Origin: Thiemannella venezuelensis
Lineage (GTDB): Bacteria > Actinomycetota > Actinomycetes > Streptosporangiales > Streptosporangiaceae
Assembly: GCF_014203605.1 (NCBI RefSeq)
Contig: NZ_JACHJJ010000014.1
Coordinates: forward strand, 124,001-188,000
Direction: 5' to 3'
DNA length: 64,000 bases
Part shown: positions 1 to 8,540 of the stretch, piece after piece
How the letters are laid out: each line of letters begins with the position of its first letter
How positions within the stretch are numbered: position 1 is the first letter of the stretch
The notes under the pieces: generated by a model
Seen by the model: the letters and a program-made list of their open reading frames with translations, nothing else
What the model was told of the DNA's origin: nothing
Databases searched by the model: none
Translations under genes and position numbers: made by a program

Positions 1-474
1 CGCGGCCTCGGCCAGCTCCCGCCGTGTCCGGTACAGCTCGAGCGTGACGTGCACGGCGACGCCCGCGGCGGCGGTGCCCCAGGCCACGGCGCCGGCCGCG
101 TCCTGGCCGCCGCCCGTGGCGAAGGCGACCGCCATCGAGGCGGCGGTGACCGCGGAGAGGGCCGCCGGGACGGCCCTGCCGCGCAGCACCAGGACGCAGG
201 CGATGGAGACGAGCGGGCACAGGTAGAGCCAGGTGCCGCCGTAGGCCGTGCAGCCGGCCAGGACGACGCCGGCCAGCCCCGCCAGCGCGACCCGCGCGGC
301 GGGGGCGGCGGCGGGCCGGCCGAAGGCGGCCCGCACGCTCAGCAGGTAGCAGGCGGTGACGGCGGCCAGTGCGGCGGCCTCCGGCCACCGGGGGTCCTCG
401 GCCAGGTCGGCGGCCGGGAAGAAGACCAGCGCCACCCAGAAGGAGAACGCCGCGGGACCTTTCACCCGGTCCAC
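1..474 (-). CDS. Sensor histidine kinase, N-terminal membrane half (cut by window edge)
   Basis: The visible 158 codons encode a hydrophobic N-terminal region with about five likely membrane spans, rich in Ala, Leu and Val. It ends in the charged stretch ELYRTRRELAEAA, which resembles the coiled linker that precedes the His-box (DHp) helix in NarL/DesK-type histidine kinases of Actinobacteria. The catalytic part lies beyond position 1, so the kinase call is an inference from this layout. The GTG start at 474 lies one base past the stop of the upstream esterase, so the two genes are probably co-transcribed. A second in-frame GTG is at 465. An alternative is any polytopic membrane protein with a cytosolic tail. 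Confidence 0.6.
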   Translation of the reverse strand, partial: MDRVKGPAAFSFWVALVFFPAADLAEDPRWPEAAALAAVTACYLLSVRAAFGRPAAAPAARVALAGLAGVVLAGCTAYGGTWLYLCPLVSIACVLVLRGRAVPAALSAVTAASMAVAFATGGGQDAAGAVAWGTAAAGVAVHVTLELYRTRRELAEAA

Positions 475-475
475 G

Positions 476-2026
476 TTAGTTCCAGAAGTCCAGCCGGTGC
501 CCGGCCGCGTAGTCGACCGGCCGGACCGCGCCGGGGGCCAGCGACTGCACGCCCCCGTCCACGCGCGGCCAGGCGGGCAGGCCGGGGCCGTTGGGATCGC
601 CGGCGCGGGCGAAGTTCGTCCAGTAGGCGATCATCTGCCGCGACAGCTCCCGCTGGCCGGGGTCGAGCCGCGCCGCCTTCTCCGGAAACAGGTACGGCAG
701 GTCGCCCGCGTGGTAGGCGCCCCAGTCGAAGTCCGTCTTCAGCGGCAGGAACATCGGGGCGTCGCGGTCGGCGAACTCGTAGCCGTAGACCGGTGCGTAC
801 CGGGCGAGCAGGGTGTTCTGCTCGTGGGTGGCCCGGGCCCACATGCGGTCGGTCAGGACCGTCGCCCAGGCGATGCCCGGGGAGGGGAAGCTCCGGGCCG
901 GATACCGGCGCAGGATCCGCCCGGCGTCCTCGCCGAACGCCTCCGCCACCAGCTCCCGGTACCGCCGCCCGATGAGGGGCCTGCCCTGCGCGTCGTGGTT
1001 CATCCCGACGAAGAGGCGGTGCTCGTCCCGGGTCGCGCCGGCCAGGACCGGCACGCGGTGGTGGCGTCCCGCGCGGATCGCCTCCGAGGGGATCTCCGGG
1101 AGCACCCTGTTGCCGTAGGCGTACGCCTGGAAGGCGTTCATGATCTGCGGTTCCCGGAGGATCCGCTCCACCGGCAGGGCACGCAGGCAGGCCAGGTCGC
1201 GGCAGCCGAGCCGCCCGGCGTAGTGGACGCCCAGCGCCTCGGTCTCGCGCGTGCCGCGCCAGCCCATGGAGGGCTGCGCGGGCAGGCCGGGGACCAGGCT
1301 GCCGGCGGGCATGTCCATCATGGTCTCGCCGCTCTGCATGATCGCCCGGTGGAAGAGGCCCTTCGCCCCGGGCGAGGTGAGGTGCCCGCCGATGGACAGC
1401 GCGCCGTAGGAGAGGCCGAAGACAGTCACGTTGCCCGGGTCCCCGCCGAAGGCCCGGATGTTGCGCCGTACCCAGGCGAGCGCCGCCTGCTGGTCCTGCA
1501 GGCCGTAGGTGCCGGAGTCCTTCAGCCCCGGGTAGCCGAAGGCGCCGAAGACGCCGAGCCGGTAGTTGATCGTGACGACGACCGTCCCCCGCGCGGCGAG
1601 CGGGCGGGCGTCGGAGAAGTGCCCCGCCCCGAGCGCGCCGTCGCCGTGCAGCCAGACCATGACCGGCAGCCCGGCGTCCCGCCCGCGCGGCGCGGTGACG
1701 TTGAGCACCAGGCAGTCCTCCGCGGTGCTGGCGACGGGGGCGTAGTCGGAGCCGACCTGCGGGCACATGTTCCCGGGCGCAGTGGCGTCCCGCACCCCCG
1801 TCCAGGGGCCGGCCCGCCGCGGCGACTCCCATCGTCCGGCGGCGGCGTACGGAATGCCGTGGAAGGTCCGGTGCCCGGGGGTCACCGTGCCGCGTACGGC
1901 CCCCGTCTCGGTCCTGACGACCGCGGGGTCGGCCTGCGCCGGTGTCCCGGCGCAGGCGGTGAGGAGGAGCGCGGCGGGCAGGACGGCCCGCCGGACGGAC
2001 CGGCGGACGTGCGGGAGAACTCTCAT
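476..2026 (-). CDS. Secreted lipoprotein carboxylesterase, type B family
   Basis: This 516-residue protein matches the carboxylesterase type B (PnbA-like) family, which hydrolyses carboxylic esters outside the membrane. The start at 2026 gives an Arg-rich n-region, a hydrophobic core and the lipobox LTAC with Cys at about residue 25, so it is probably lipid-anchored. Visible motifs are an HGDG oxyanion-hole loop near 127, the nucleophile elbow GLSYG with Ser near 206, the acidic region GATRDEHRLF, and a late catalytic His in GAYHAGDLPYLF. The family usually has GESAG at the elbow, so GLSYG is a variant. A longer start at 2107 would put 27 residues before the signal peptide and is less likely. 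Its substrate is not evident. Confidence 0.9.
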   Translation of the reverse strand: MRVLPHVRRSVRRAVLPAALLLTACAGTPAQADPAVVRTETGAVRGTVTPGHRTFHGIPYAAAGRWESPRRAGPWTGVRDATAPGNMCPQVGSDYAPVASTAEDCLVLNVTAPRGRDAGLPVMVWLHGDGALGAGHFSDARPLAARGTVVVTINYRLGVFGAFGYPGLKDSGTYGLQDQQAALAWVRRNIRAFGGDPGNVTVFGLSYGALSIGGHLTSPGAKGLFHRAIMQSGETMMDMPAGSLVPGLPAQPSMGWRGTRETEALGVHYAGRLGCRDLACLRALPVERILREPQIMNAFQAYAYGNRVLPEIPSEAIRAGRHHRVPVLAGATRDEHRLFVGMNHDAQGRPLIGRRYRELVAEAFGEDAGRILRRYPARSFPSPGIAWATVLTDRMWARATHEQNTLLARYAPVYGYEFADRDAPMFLPLKTDFDWGAYHAGDLPYLFPEKAARLDPGQRELSRQMIAYWTNFARAGDPNGPGLPAWPRVDGGVQSLAPGAVRPVDYAAGHRLDFWN

Positions 2027-2203
2027 GGGTTCAACGCTGCCGGGACCGGCTCCCGCCCGGAAGGTCCGCCGATCCGGGTTTTCCCATGACAAATGTCCTG
2101 GTTCCACGCGGGCCTGTCATGCCGCCTCCCCCCGCCCGAGCAACGATCATGCGTTCGACGTGCGGCCGGGCTCCTTCCCGGTGTGCCCGGTCCGCCCCTT
2201 CCG

Positions 2204-3445
2204 TCAGGCGACCGCCGGCGGACGGGACACCGGTGCGGTGGCGTATCCGCACGTCGCCTCGATGAGGTCGGCCGCCGCCCGGGCCCCGCCGCACTGACGG
2301 ATCTCCTCGCGCATGGCCGCGATGTTGGCCGCGATGTCCGGGTCCGCGACGACGTCCTCGACCGCCTGCCGCAGGGCGGACCCGTTCGCGCGGTCCCGGG
2401 GAAGGTGCCGCCCCAGGCCGAGCAGGTCTATCTGGTCGGCGTTGACCCGCTGCTCGGCCATCTGCGGGATCGCGACCATCGGGACGCCGTGGGCGATCGC
2501 CTCCATGGTGCTGCCCATTCCCGCGTGGGTGATGAACGCCCGTGCGTGGGCGAGGACCCGGAGCTGCGGAACGCTGCGATGGACCTCGATGTTCGGCGGG
2601 ATCGGGGGGAGCGCGCGGAGATCGAGCCCCTCGCCCACGGCCATGACCACCTGCCATGGGCCGTCGGCGAACGCCTCCACGCATTCGGTGAAGAACGCGG
2701 GCCGGTTGGTGTAGAGCGACCCGAGGGAGATCAGCAGGACCGGTGCGGCTCCGTCGCGCGGCCTCCAGTCGCCCTGGTGCGGACGCTCGTCGATGACCGG
2801 CCCGACGAAGGCGTGCTCATCGCCCAGGCTCTCCGGCCGGCGCTGGAAGCTCCGCGGCAGGAAGACCAGGCTGCGGGTGGCGCGGAGAAGGAAGTCCAGG
2901 GCGGGCACTCCGGGCGCGTGCTCGGCCGCGAACGCGCCGAAGGCGGGGAACAGGGCGTGCCGGGTGAGGTCGCTCGTGCCGTGCAGCTCGTCCTGCCATC
3001 CCGGGTAGAGGGCGTGGCTGGGGTTGAGCTGGATGGCCGGCCTCCCCCAGCGGCGGGCCAGGACGGGGCCGGCGAAGGCCTGCAGGTCGTGCAGTACGGC
3101 GTCGGGCGGCTCACCGTCGAAGGCCGCGGTCAGGCCGGGGAGGGCGAGACGGGCGTCCTGGAGGGCCAGCATCGCTCCTTCGGCGAGACTCTCCGGCGCG
3201 TCATCGGCGCGGCAGTGCGCCGACGGGAGGAGGACGGGGGCGGCACCGGCGGCGGTGATCTGCGGAGCGAAGGCCTCCGTGGTGACGTAGCTGACCCGGT
3301 GGCCGCGCCCGGTCAGCTCCCCCACGACGCCGAGGGTGGGATTCACGTGCCCGTGCTGCGGCAGGTTGACCACGAGCAGGTGCAGCGGGCACCCACCGGG
3401 GTCGTTGACGGTGTGCCGGCTCTGCGGCTGGTGATAGGCGGGCAT
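2204..3445 (-). CDS. MGT-family glycosyltransferase (family 1, UDP-sugar dependent)
   Basis: The 413-residue protein has the two-domain GT-B layout of macrolide-type glycosyltransferases (OleD/MgtA-like). The N-terminal domain opens with HLLVVNLPQHGHVNP, which carries the likely catalytic His at about 31 or 33. The C-terminal nucleotide-sugar site is HAGMGSTMEAIAHGVPM at about 307-323, followed by PQMAEQRVNAD. Members transfer a sugar from UDP-glucose or a related donor to small hydrophobic acceptors, often to inactivate a macrolide or decorate a product. An AAGGA Shine-Dalgarno about six bases upstream supports the ATG at 3445. It is divergent from the P450 cassette and may form its tailoring or self-resistance arm (inference). 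Confidence 0.88.
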   Translation of the reverse strand: MPAYHQPQSRHTVNDPGGCPLHLLVVNLPQHGHVNPTLGVVGELTGRGHRVSYVTTEAFAPQITAAGAAPVLLPSAHCRADDAPESLAEGAMLALQDARLALPGLTAAFDGEPPDAVLHDLQAFAGPVLARRWGRPAIQLNPSHALYPGWQDELHGTSDLTRHALFPAFGAFAAEHAPGVPALDFLLRATRSLVFLPRSFQRRPESLGDEHAFVGPVIDERPHQGDWRPRDGAAPVLLISLGSLYTNRPAFFTECVEAFADGPWQVVMAVGEGLDLRALPPIPPNIEVHRSVPQLRVLAHARAFITHAGMGSTMEAIAHGVPMVAIPQMAEQRVNADQIDLLGLGRHLPRDRANGSALRQAVEDVVADPDIAANIAAMREEIRQCGGARAAADLIEATCGYATAPVSRPPAVA

Positions 3446-3534
3446 CTGCGGTCCTTGTTCTCGTCCTCGGCATGTCGGGCCCGGCCCGGTCCGCCGGGAT
3501 GATCGAGGTCAGGCGGCGGACCCGGCCAATGTCA

Positions 3535-3557
3535 CTTGGAGTAATCATTACACAACT
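3535..3557. promoter_or_regulatory. AT-rich dyad between divergent glycosyltransferase and P450
   Basis: The divergent region is GC-rich except for an AT-rich island that holds GTAATCATTAC, a perfect 5+1+5 dyad at 3541-3551. It lies about 50 bases before the P450 start and 95 before the glycosyltransferase start, as expected for an operator or promoter serving both. No regulator gene is adjacent, so the binding protein is unknown. Confidence 0.4.
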
Positions 3558-3599
3558 TTCAGTAGCCAGAGGTTGCCGGATCCCCTAGGCTTCCGGGCC

Positions 3600-4919
3600 A
3601 TGCCCACCAGCAGTGATCACGCGCTTTCCGTCGGTGCGCAGGCGGCGCGCCTGTCTGCTGCCGCAGCGCAGGCAGCGGATCCCTTCCCGGCCTACCGCAG
3701 GTTGCGCGCGCTGGGAGAGGTGATCGAGACGCCGGAGGGCGTGCTCCTGGCCACCTCCCACGCGGCCTGCGGGGAAGTACTCCGCGACGCCGGGCAGTGG
3801 CTCGTCCCGAGGCCGCTCCGGGAAAGGGACGTTCCCGCGCACCGGAGGATGGCCTACGGGGTGCAGGAGCTCTACCGGATGATGGTCAGCCTGAACGCCC
3901 CGGCGCACGCGGCGCAGCGGCAGCCCGCGGTCCGGCTCATGACCAGGCGGGCGTTGTCGGGGTTCGAGCCGGTCGTCCGGCGACTGGCAGGTGAGCACGT
4001 CGACTCCTTCGAAACCGAGATCGGCCTTCGCGGCCGGGGTGACTTCGCGGCGACCGTGGCCTCTCCCATCGCGGGGAAGGCACTGTGCGGTTTCCTCGGC
4101 CTGCCGCAGAGCGACGCGGCCGCCCTGGTGGAACCCAGCCGGGCGGCGCTGGCCCTGCAGGAGATCAGCCCCGGCCGCGCCGCGCTCAGCGAGGCGGGTG
4201 AGGCCGTCGCCTTCCTCCTGGAGCATCTGCGGCGCCGGCTGGCCGAGCCTTCACCTGCTCCCCGGTTCATCGACGCGCTGGCCCGGGCCGAGACGGAGGG
4301 CGGCCTTCCCGGCGGCTACGCGGCCCGCGTCTCGGTGATGCTCCTGGTCGGCGGCACCAGCATCTCGGCCGACCATCTGTCCGGCGCCGTACTCGCCCTG
4401 GTCGAACACCCGCAGCAGGCCCGGATCGTCCGCCAGGAGCGCACGCTCACCGACAGCGTGGTCGACGAGCTCCTGCGGTACGCCCCTCCGATCCATGTCC
4501 TGCAGCGCCAGGCCGCGCGTGACGGCGTACTGCGCGGACATCCCGTGCGTGCCGGGCAGGTGGTGCGGCTCATGGTCGCAGCCGCGTCCCGCGACCCCGC
4601 ACTGACCGGTGATCCGGAACGCCTGGACGTGACCCGCCCGCGCCCTCGCCATCTGGTCTTCGGTCTCGGCTCCCACTACTGCCTCGGCGCGGCTCTGGCC
4701 CGGATGGAGTCGGCGGTCCTGCTGCCGCGCCTGCTGGCCGGGACGCCCCGGCTCACCCTGGCAGGCGAAGTGGCCTGGCGGCTCGGCTCCGCCCATCGGG
4801 GCATCGACCGCCTTCCACTGGCCGCGGGGCCGCCCGGACCGCCCGGGCCGCCCGGCCCGCCGAGCGACGTCGTCCTGGCGGGCGGCATCACCGCGCCAGG
4901 CGCGGAGGCACGGCGATGA
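3600..4919 (+). CDS. Cytochrome P450 with altered I-helix
   Basis: The 439-residue protein is a soluble bacterial class I-type P450. Visible landmarks are the K-helix ELLR at 290-293, the heme-ligand loop FGLGSHYCLG at 354-363 with Cys361 as thiolate ligand, and the C-helix region PAHAAQRQPAVR near 101. The I-helix reads VGGTSISAD at 250-258, so the usual acidic residue-Thr pair of AGxxT is replaced by Ser-Ile, which may change oxygen activation. The C-terminus has a collagen-like PPGPPGPPGPP run at 411-421. ATG 3600 is preferred over an in-frame TTG at 3573. The stop overlaps the next gene by ATGA. A redox partner is not encoded nearby and the substrate is unknown. Confidence 0.92.
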   Translation: MPTSSDHALSVGAQAARLSAAAAQAADPFPAYRRLRALGEVIETPEGVLLATSHAACGEVLRDAGQWLVPRPLRERDVPAHRRMAYGVQELYRMMVSLNAPAHAAQRQPAVRLMTRRALSGFEPVVRRLAGEHVDSFETEIGLRGRGDFAATVASPIAGKALCGFLGLPQSDAAALVEPSRAALALQEISPGRAALSEAGEAVAFLLEHLRRRLAEPSPAPRFIDALARAETEGGLPGGYAARVSVMLLVGGTSISADHLSGAVLALVEHPQQARIVRQERTLTDSVVDELLRYAPPIHVLQRQAARDGVLRGHPVRAGQVVRLMVAAASRDPALTGDPERLDVTRPRPRHLVFGLGSHYCLGAALARMESAVLLPRLLAGTPRLTLAGEVAWRLGSAHRGIDRLPLAAGPPGPPGPPGPPSDVVLAGGITAPGAEARR

Positions 4920-5779
4920 CCGCCGCATGCGACGGCGTTCTCCGAGGTCGCGTCGACGCCGCGGGAACCAGGTTCGCGGCGCTGCTCGCCGGCCCGCCGC
5001 CGCAGCAGCACCGGCGCGGCACCGTGATCTTCGTCAACGGCCTCTTCGGCTCGAAGGAGGACTTCGAGCCTCTGCTCACGGTGCCGGCCCTGCGCGGCTA
5101 CCGGCTCTGCTCCTACGATCAGCGAGGACAGCACGAGACGCCCGGACCCGACGAAGCGGCGGCCTACACGCTCCAGTCCCTGTCGTCCGATCTGCTCGCC
5201 GTCACCGCCGCGGTCGGTGACGGCCGGCCCACGCACCTGGTGGGGCACTGCGCGGGCGGGATCATCGCGAGTCAGGCGGTCCTTTCCGCTCCCGGTGCCG
5301 TCACCAGCCTGGCGCTCCTCGGCTGCCCGCTGCGCGTCCCGCGCGATGCCGCCGCCGATCTGGTGAACGCCGCAGAGATGATCGACCGGCTCGGGATGCG
5401 GGCACTGGAGCCGATCGTGAGCCAGTGGGCGCGTGCCGAGCCCGAGCGCCGCCCGCTGCTGGAGACCCGGATGCGCACCACACGGGCCGCGCACCTGTCC
5501 GGCTTGGCCCGCGCCCTGGCGGCCGGAACCGGCGACCTGGTCGCCCCCCTGATCCGCACCGGGACTCCGACGCTCGTCGTGCACGGCGCGGGCGACGGCC
5601 GCACCGCCTCCCGCGAAGAGTTCCGGCAACTGGCAGAGCGCTTCGGGCGATCGGCGGTGCGCGTCCCGGGCGCCCGGCACAACGTCCAGGTCGACCGGCC
5701 GGACGCGACGGCCGCCGCACTCACTGCCTTCTGGGCGGAGTGCGGATCAGCGGGCCACACGCCCCCTGCGCCCGCCTGA
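4916..5779 (+). CDS. Alpha/beta hydrolase with cysteine nucleophile
   Basis: The 287-residue protein has the alpha/beta-hydrolase order: strand TVIFVNGLFGSKEDF near 36, nucleophile elbow GHCAGG with Cys112, acid Asp227 in VVHGAGD, and His255 in PGARHNVQV. The usual nucleophile is Ser in GxSxG; Cys here recalls dienelactone hydrolase and thioesterase or acyltransferase variants. It starts inside the P450 stop (ATGA at 4916-4919), so it is translationally coupled to it and probably acts on the same metabolite. No signal peptide is seen, so it is cytosolic. The specific reaction cannot be told from the sequence. Confidence 0.85.
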   Translation: MTAACDGVLRGRVDAAGTRFAALLAGPPPQQHRRGTVIFVNGLFGSKEDFEPLLTVPALRGYRLCSYDQRGQHETPGPDEAAAYTLQSLSSDLLAVTAAVGDGRPTHLVGHCAGGIIASQAVLSAPGAVTSLALLGCPLRVPRDAAADLVNAAEMIDRLGMRALEPIVSQWARAEPERRPLLETRMRTTRAAHLSGLARALAAGTGDLVAPLIRTGTPTLVVHGAGDGRTASREEFRQLAERFGRSAVRVPGARHNVQVDRPDATAAALTAFWAECGSAGHTPPAPA

Positions 5780-5827
5780 CGATCGCCCTGCCCGTCCTCC
5801 CGCCGCTGATCGACCGGCCGCCGCCCG

Positions 5828-5850
5828 CCTGCCGTGGACGGTACGGCAGG
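5828..5850 (+). terminator. Hairpin between hydrolase and ABC genes
   Basis: CCTGCCGT and ACGGCAGG form an 8-bp perfect stem with a 7-base loop in the 120-base gap. There is no T-run. It may be a processing or attenuation hairpin that reduces read-through from the P450 pair into the ABC pair. Confidence 0.35.
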
Positions 5851-5899
5851 CCACCGGATCCAGACCTCTCCGGCCACCGGACCAACAGAAGGATCGGAA

Positions 5900-6577
5900 A
5901 TGCACGCCGCACACAACACCGCGGGAACGACCGGGCGCACCCCGGTGCTCCGCGTCGACGACGTCCACACGTCCTACGGCCGGCACCCCGTGCTCCGCGG
6001 AGCCTCCCTGTCGCTCGCCGCGGGTCACCTCGGCGGCGTGGTCGGAGAGAACGGATCGGGCAAGTCCACGCTGCTGCAGTTGCTCGCCGGCCGGCTCGCA
6101 CCCGACCGCGGCGCGATCCGCCGCCCCGCGGACTTCGGCTACTGCCCCCAGCGCACGATCCTCCACCCGGCTTTCACCGTCCAGCAGCACCTGCGCTTCT
6201 TCCAGGTCGCCTACGGCCTGCGGAATCTCGACCGCGCCGACCACCTCATGGACGTCCTCGGCTTCGCCGGCCATCGGCACCGGCAGGTCTCCACCCTGAG
6301 CGGAGGAACACAGCAGAAGCTCAACCTCACCCTGGCGCTCATGCACGATCCGCCGCTGCTTCTCCTGGATGAGCCCTACCAGGGGTTCGACTGGGAGACC
6401 TACGAACGTTTCTGGGAACTGGCGTCCGACCTCAAAGAACGCGGCAGCTCCGTCCTGATCGTCTCCCACCTCGCCTTCGACCTCACCCGCTTCGATCAGC
6501 TGTGGCGGCTGAGAGGCGGGCGGCTGCTCGACGACACGCGCGCGGAGCGCACCGCCGCGAACGGGGAGAGCCGGTGA
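5900..6577 (+). CDS. ABC transporter ATP-binding protein
   Basis: The 225-residue protein is a complete ABC ATPase: Walker A GENGSGKST at about 49-57, Q-loop YCPQ, signature LSGGTQQK, and Walker B LLLLDEP followed by YQGFD. It powers the permease encoded by the next gene, most likely as a CcmA/DrrA-like exporter of the ABC-2 class. ATG 5900 has AAGGA six bases upstream and is preferred over the longer start at 5834. The stop overlaps the permease start by GTGA. The position after a P450 and a hydrolase suggests export of their product or of a toxin (inference). Confidence 0.93.
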   Translation: MHAAHNTAGTTGRTPVLRVDDVHTSYGRHPVLRGASLSLAAGHLGGVVGENGSGKSTLLQLLAGRLAPDRGAIRRPADFGYCPQRTILHPAFTVQQHLRFFQVAYGLRNLDRADHLMDVLGFAGHRHRQVSTLSGGTQQKLNLTLALMHDPPLLLLDEPYQGFDWETYERFWELASDLKERGSSVLIVSHLAFDLTRFDQLWRLRGGRLLDDTRAERTAANGESR

Positions 6578-7407
6578 CCCGGACCCGGGCCTCCTCCGCC
6601 CACTACCTCACCGCCACGCGCTTCGCCCTCCTGGAACACCTCCGCAACCGCTTCGCCATGGTCCTGGCCGTCCTCTTCATCCCCGGCTGGACATCGCTGG
6701 TGTACCGGATCGTCAGCGAGCGCGATGTCACCTTCCTGCTGCGGGCGTCCGGTGAATGGGTGACCGCACCCGGTGACCGGCTCAGCTTCCTTCCCGCCGC
6801 GCTCAACACCGTCACGGCCATCATCGGCTTCATGATGTTCACCGTCACCTTCCGGTCCAGCCGGTTCGACCAGCGGTTGACGATGGCGGGCTATCCGCGC
6901 GGCGCGCTGATCGCGGCCAAGCTCACTGCGCTCCTGGTCGTCGCCGCCTTGATCTGCGCCTACACCACGGCCCTGATCTGCCTGCACTGGACGCCGAAGC
7001 AGCCGATCGCCCTGTGGCTCTCCCTTTTCTGCGCCGCCATGGCGTACGGAGGAATCGGCGTCATGCTCGGGGCGGTGCTCCGCGGAGAGCTGGAAGGCAT
7101 GTTCTCCATGATCATGATCAGCATCGTCGACACCACGCTGCAGAGTCCTTTCGTCAACCCCGCCGGCGACAACGATCTCATCCGCTACCTGCCGTCGTAC
7201 GGCACCATGCAGTCCGGCATGAGCGCGGCGTTCCTCTCCTCCTCCCCCCTGCCGCACCTCCTCCTGGAAGCGCTGTGGTTCATCGGTGCGATCACGGCGG
7301 CCGGAGTCGCCTTCAAGATCAACACTCGGGACCGCAGCGGGGCGCGGGTGGGACCGGTCCGAACCAGGTTCGGAACCACCGCGGGAGACCGTACCCGACG
7401 AGCGTGA
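6574..7407 (+). CDS. ABC-2 type permease
   Basis: The 277-residue protein has about six predicted membrane segments, for example around AMVLAVLFIPGW, TVTAIIGFMMFTV, LIAAKLTALLVVAALI and LLLEALWFIGAITAAGV. It matches the membrane half of an ABC-2 exporter. The GTG at 6574 overlaps the ATPase stop, so the pair is translationally coupled. It is the last gene of the cassette and faces the convergent hydrolase. No substrate-binding protein is encoded, which fits export rather than import. Confidence 0.85.
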   Translation: MTRTRASSAHYLTATRFALLEHLRNRFAMVLAVLFIPGWTSLVYRIVSERDVTFLLRASGEWVTAPGDRLSFLPAALNTVTAIIGFMMFTVTFRSSRFDQRLTMAGYPRGALIAAKLTALLVVAALICAYTTALICLHWTPKQPIALWLSLFCAAMAYGGIGVMLGAVLRGELEGMFSMIMISIVDTTLQSPFVNPAGDNDLIRYLPSYGTMQSGMSAAFLSSSPLPHLLLEALWFIGAITAAGVAFKINTRDRSGARVGPVRTRFGTTAGDRTRRA

Positions 7408-7560
7408 AGAGGCGGTCCTTCGAGGAGCCCGCGCGTCGGCGTCCGGTCGGTGCGGCGCCGGAAGCCGAGCCGTGCGAAGGGCCGCTCGCCCACGGCCGGC
7501 CCGGCGGACGCCCGCCACCGTCGACCCGCTCGGGCCGCCTCGGGGCCGAGACCGCGGGAC

Positions 7561-8535
7561 TCACCCGGCGGCGGGCGGGAGGTGGCAGGCCAGCCAGCGG
7601 TCCATCTCGGCGAAGACCTGCTTGCGCGCGGGCTCGGGCGAGAGCACCAGGTCGTGCATGCCGCCGGGCACCCGCACGCACGTGACGTGCCGGCCGACCC
7701 TGGTCGACCAGCGGGCGATCTGCTCGGGGTCGAGCACGGTGTCGGCGCCCTGCGCCTCGGGGGCGAAGTCGCGCAGCTGCAGGCCCTTCTCCGCGCAGAG
7801 CACCAGGACGGGCGCGTCCACCCGGAGGCCGCCGTGCAGGCGCCGCTGGGCGCGGCGGACGGCGGCCAGCCAGACCGCGTGCACCGGGAAGCCTCCGACC
7901 GGCTTCCACTCCAGGTCGAAGTCCCACTCGCCGTGGTGCTCGCGGTGCAGGCTGGTGCCGTACGCGGTGGACAGGCCCAGGGGCAGTACGGCGCGCGCCG
8001 GCAGCCGGGAGAGCGGGCCGTGCAGGAGGTCGGCGGCGAGCCGGAGCCCGGCGGGGACGTTGAGGTCGAAGAAGGGGCTGTTGAGCACCAGGCCCTGCAC
8101 GAGGCCCCGGCCGCGGACCCGGTCGGCCCAGAGGGCGGCGATGAGGCCGCCGGTGGAGTGGGCGTTGAGGACCACCGTGTCGTGGCCGTCGCGTTCCCGG
8201 ATGATCCGGACGGCCTCGTCGATCTCCGGGAAGTACTCGGTCACGCTGCGCACGAACCCGCGGGTCTGGTGCGGCAGCAGCGACCGGCCGTACTTGCGCA
8301 GGTCGAGGCCGTAGAAGTCGATCCCCTGGGCGGCGAAGTGGTCGGCCAGATGGGTCTGGAAGAAGTAGTCGGTGAAGCCGTGCACGTAGAGCACGGCCCT
8401 GCCGGTCGCCGGGATGTCGGCGCGGCGCCGTACGAGGGAGGCGATGACCTTGCCCTCGTAGTCGTCGGCCATGGGCAGGACCGTGAGCTCGTAGCCGGGC
8501 CCGAGGAGGTCTGACACACCGAGAACGTCTGACAT
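7561..8535 (-). CDS. Alpha/beta hydrolase (S33-like, monoacylglycerol lipase type)
   Basis: The 324-residue protein shows the fold of serine aminopeptidase S33/monoacylglycerol lipase-like hydrolases. The oxyanion strand is AVLYVHGFTDYFFQTHLADHF, the nucleophile elbow is NAHSTGG, an acidic region follows VLVLCAEKG, and the final His is in VPGGMHDLVLS. It lacks a signal peptide. The ATG at 8535 lies five bases after the stop of the crotonase gene, so both form one transcription unit. Likely role: hydrolysis of a lipid or CoA-derived ester linked to the crotonase step (inference). Confidence 0.87.
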   Translation of the reverse strand: MSDVLGVSDLLGPGYELTVLPMADDYEGKVIASLVRRRADIPATGRAVLYVHGFTDYFFQTHLADHFAAQGIDFYGLDLRKYGRSLLPHQTRGFVRSVTEYFPEIDEAVRIIRERDGHDTVVLNAHSTGGLIAALWADRVRGRGLVQGLVLNSPFFDLNVPAGLRLAADLLHGPLSRLPARAVLPLGLSTAYGTSLHREHHGEWDFDLEWKPVGGFPVHAVWLAAVRRAQRRLHGGLRVDAPVLVLCAEKGLQLRDFAPEAQGADTVLDPEQIARWSTRVGRHVTCVRVPGGMHDLVLSPEPARKQVFAEMDRWLACHLPPAAG

Positions 8536-8540
8536 GGGGT

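Noticed and set aside
356-2089. 577-residue frame on the plus strand across the esterase
   Set aside because: It is the antisense shadow of a gene with clear esterase motifs; its product is Arg/Gly/Pro/Val-rich without domains.
7408-7560. Extended C-terminus or small gene after the ABC permease
   Set aside because: Only shadow frames of the flanking genes enter this gap; no start with a ribosome site was found.
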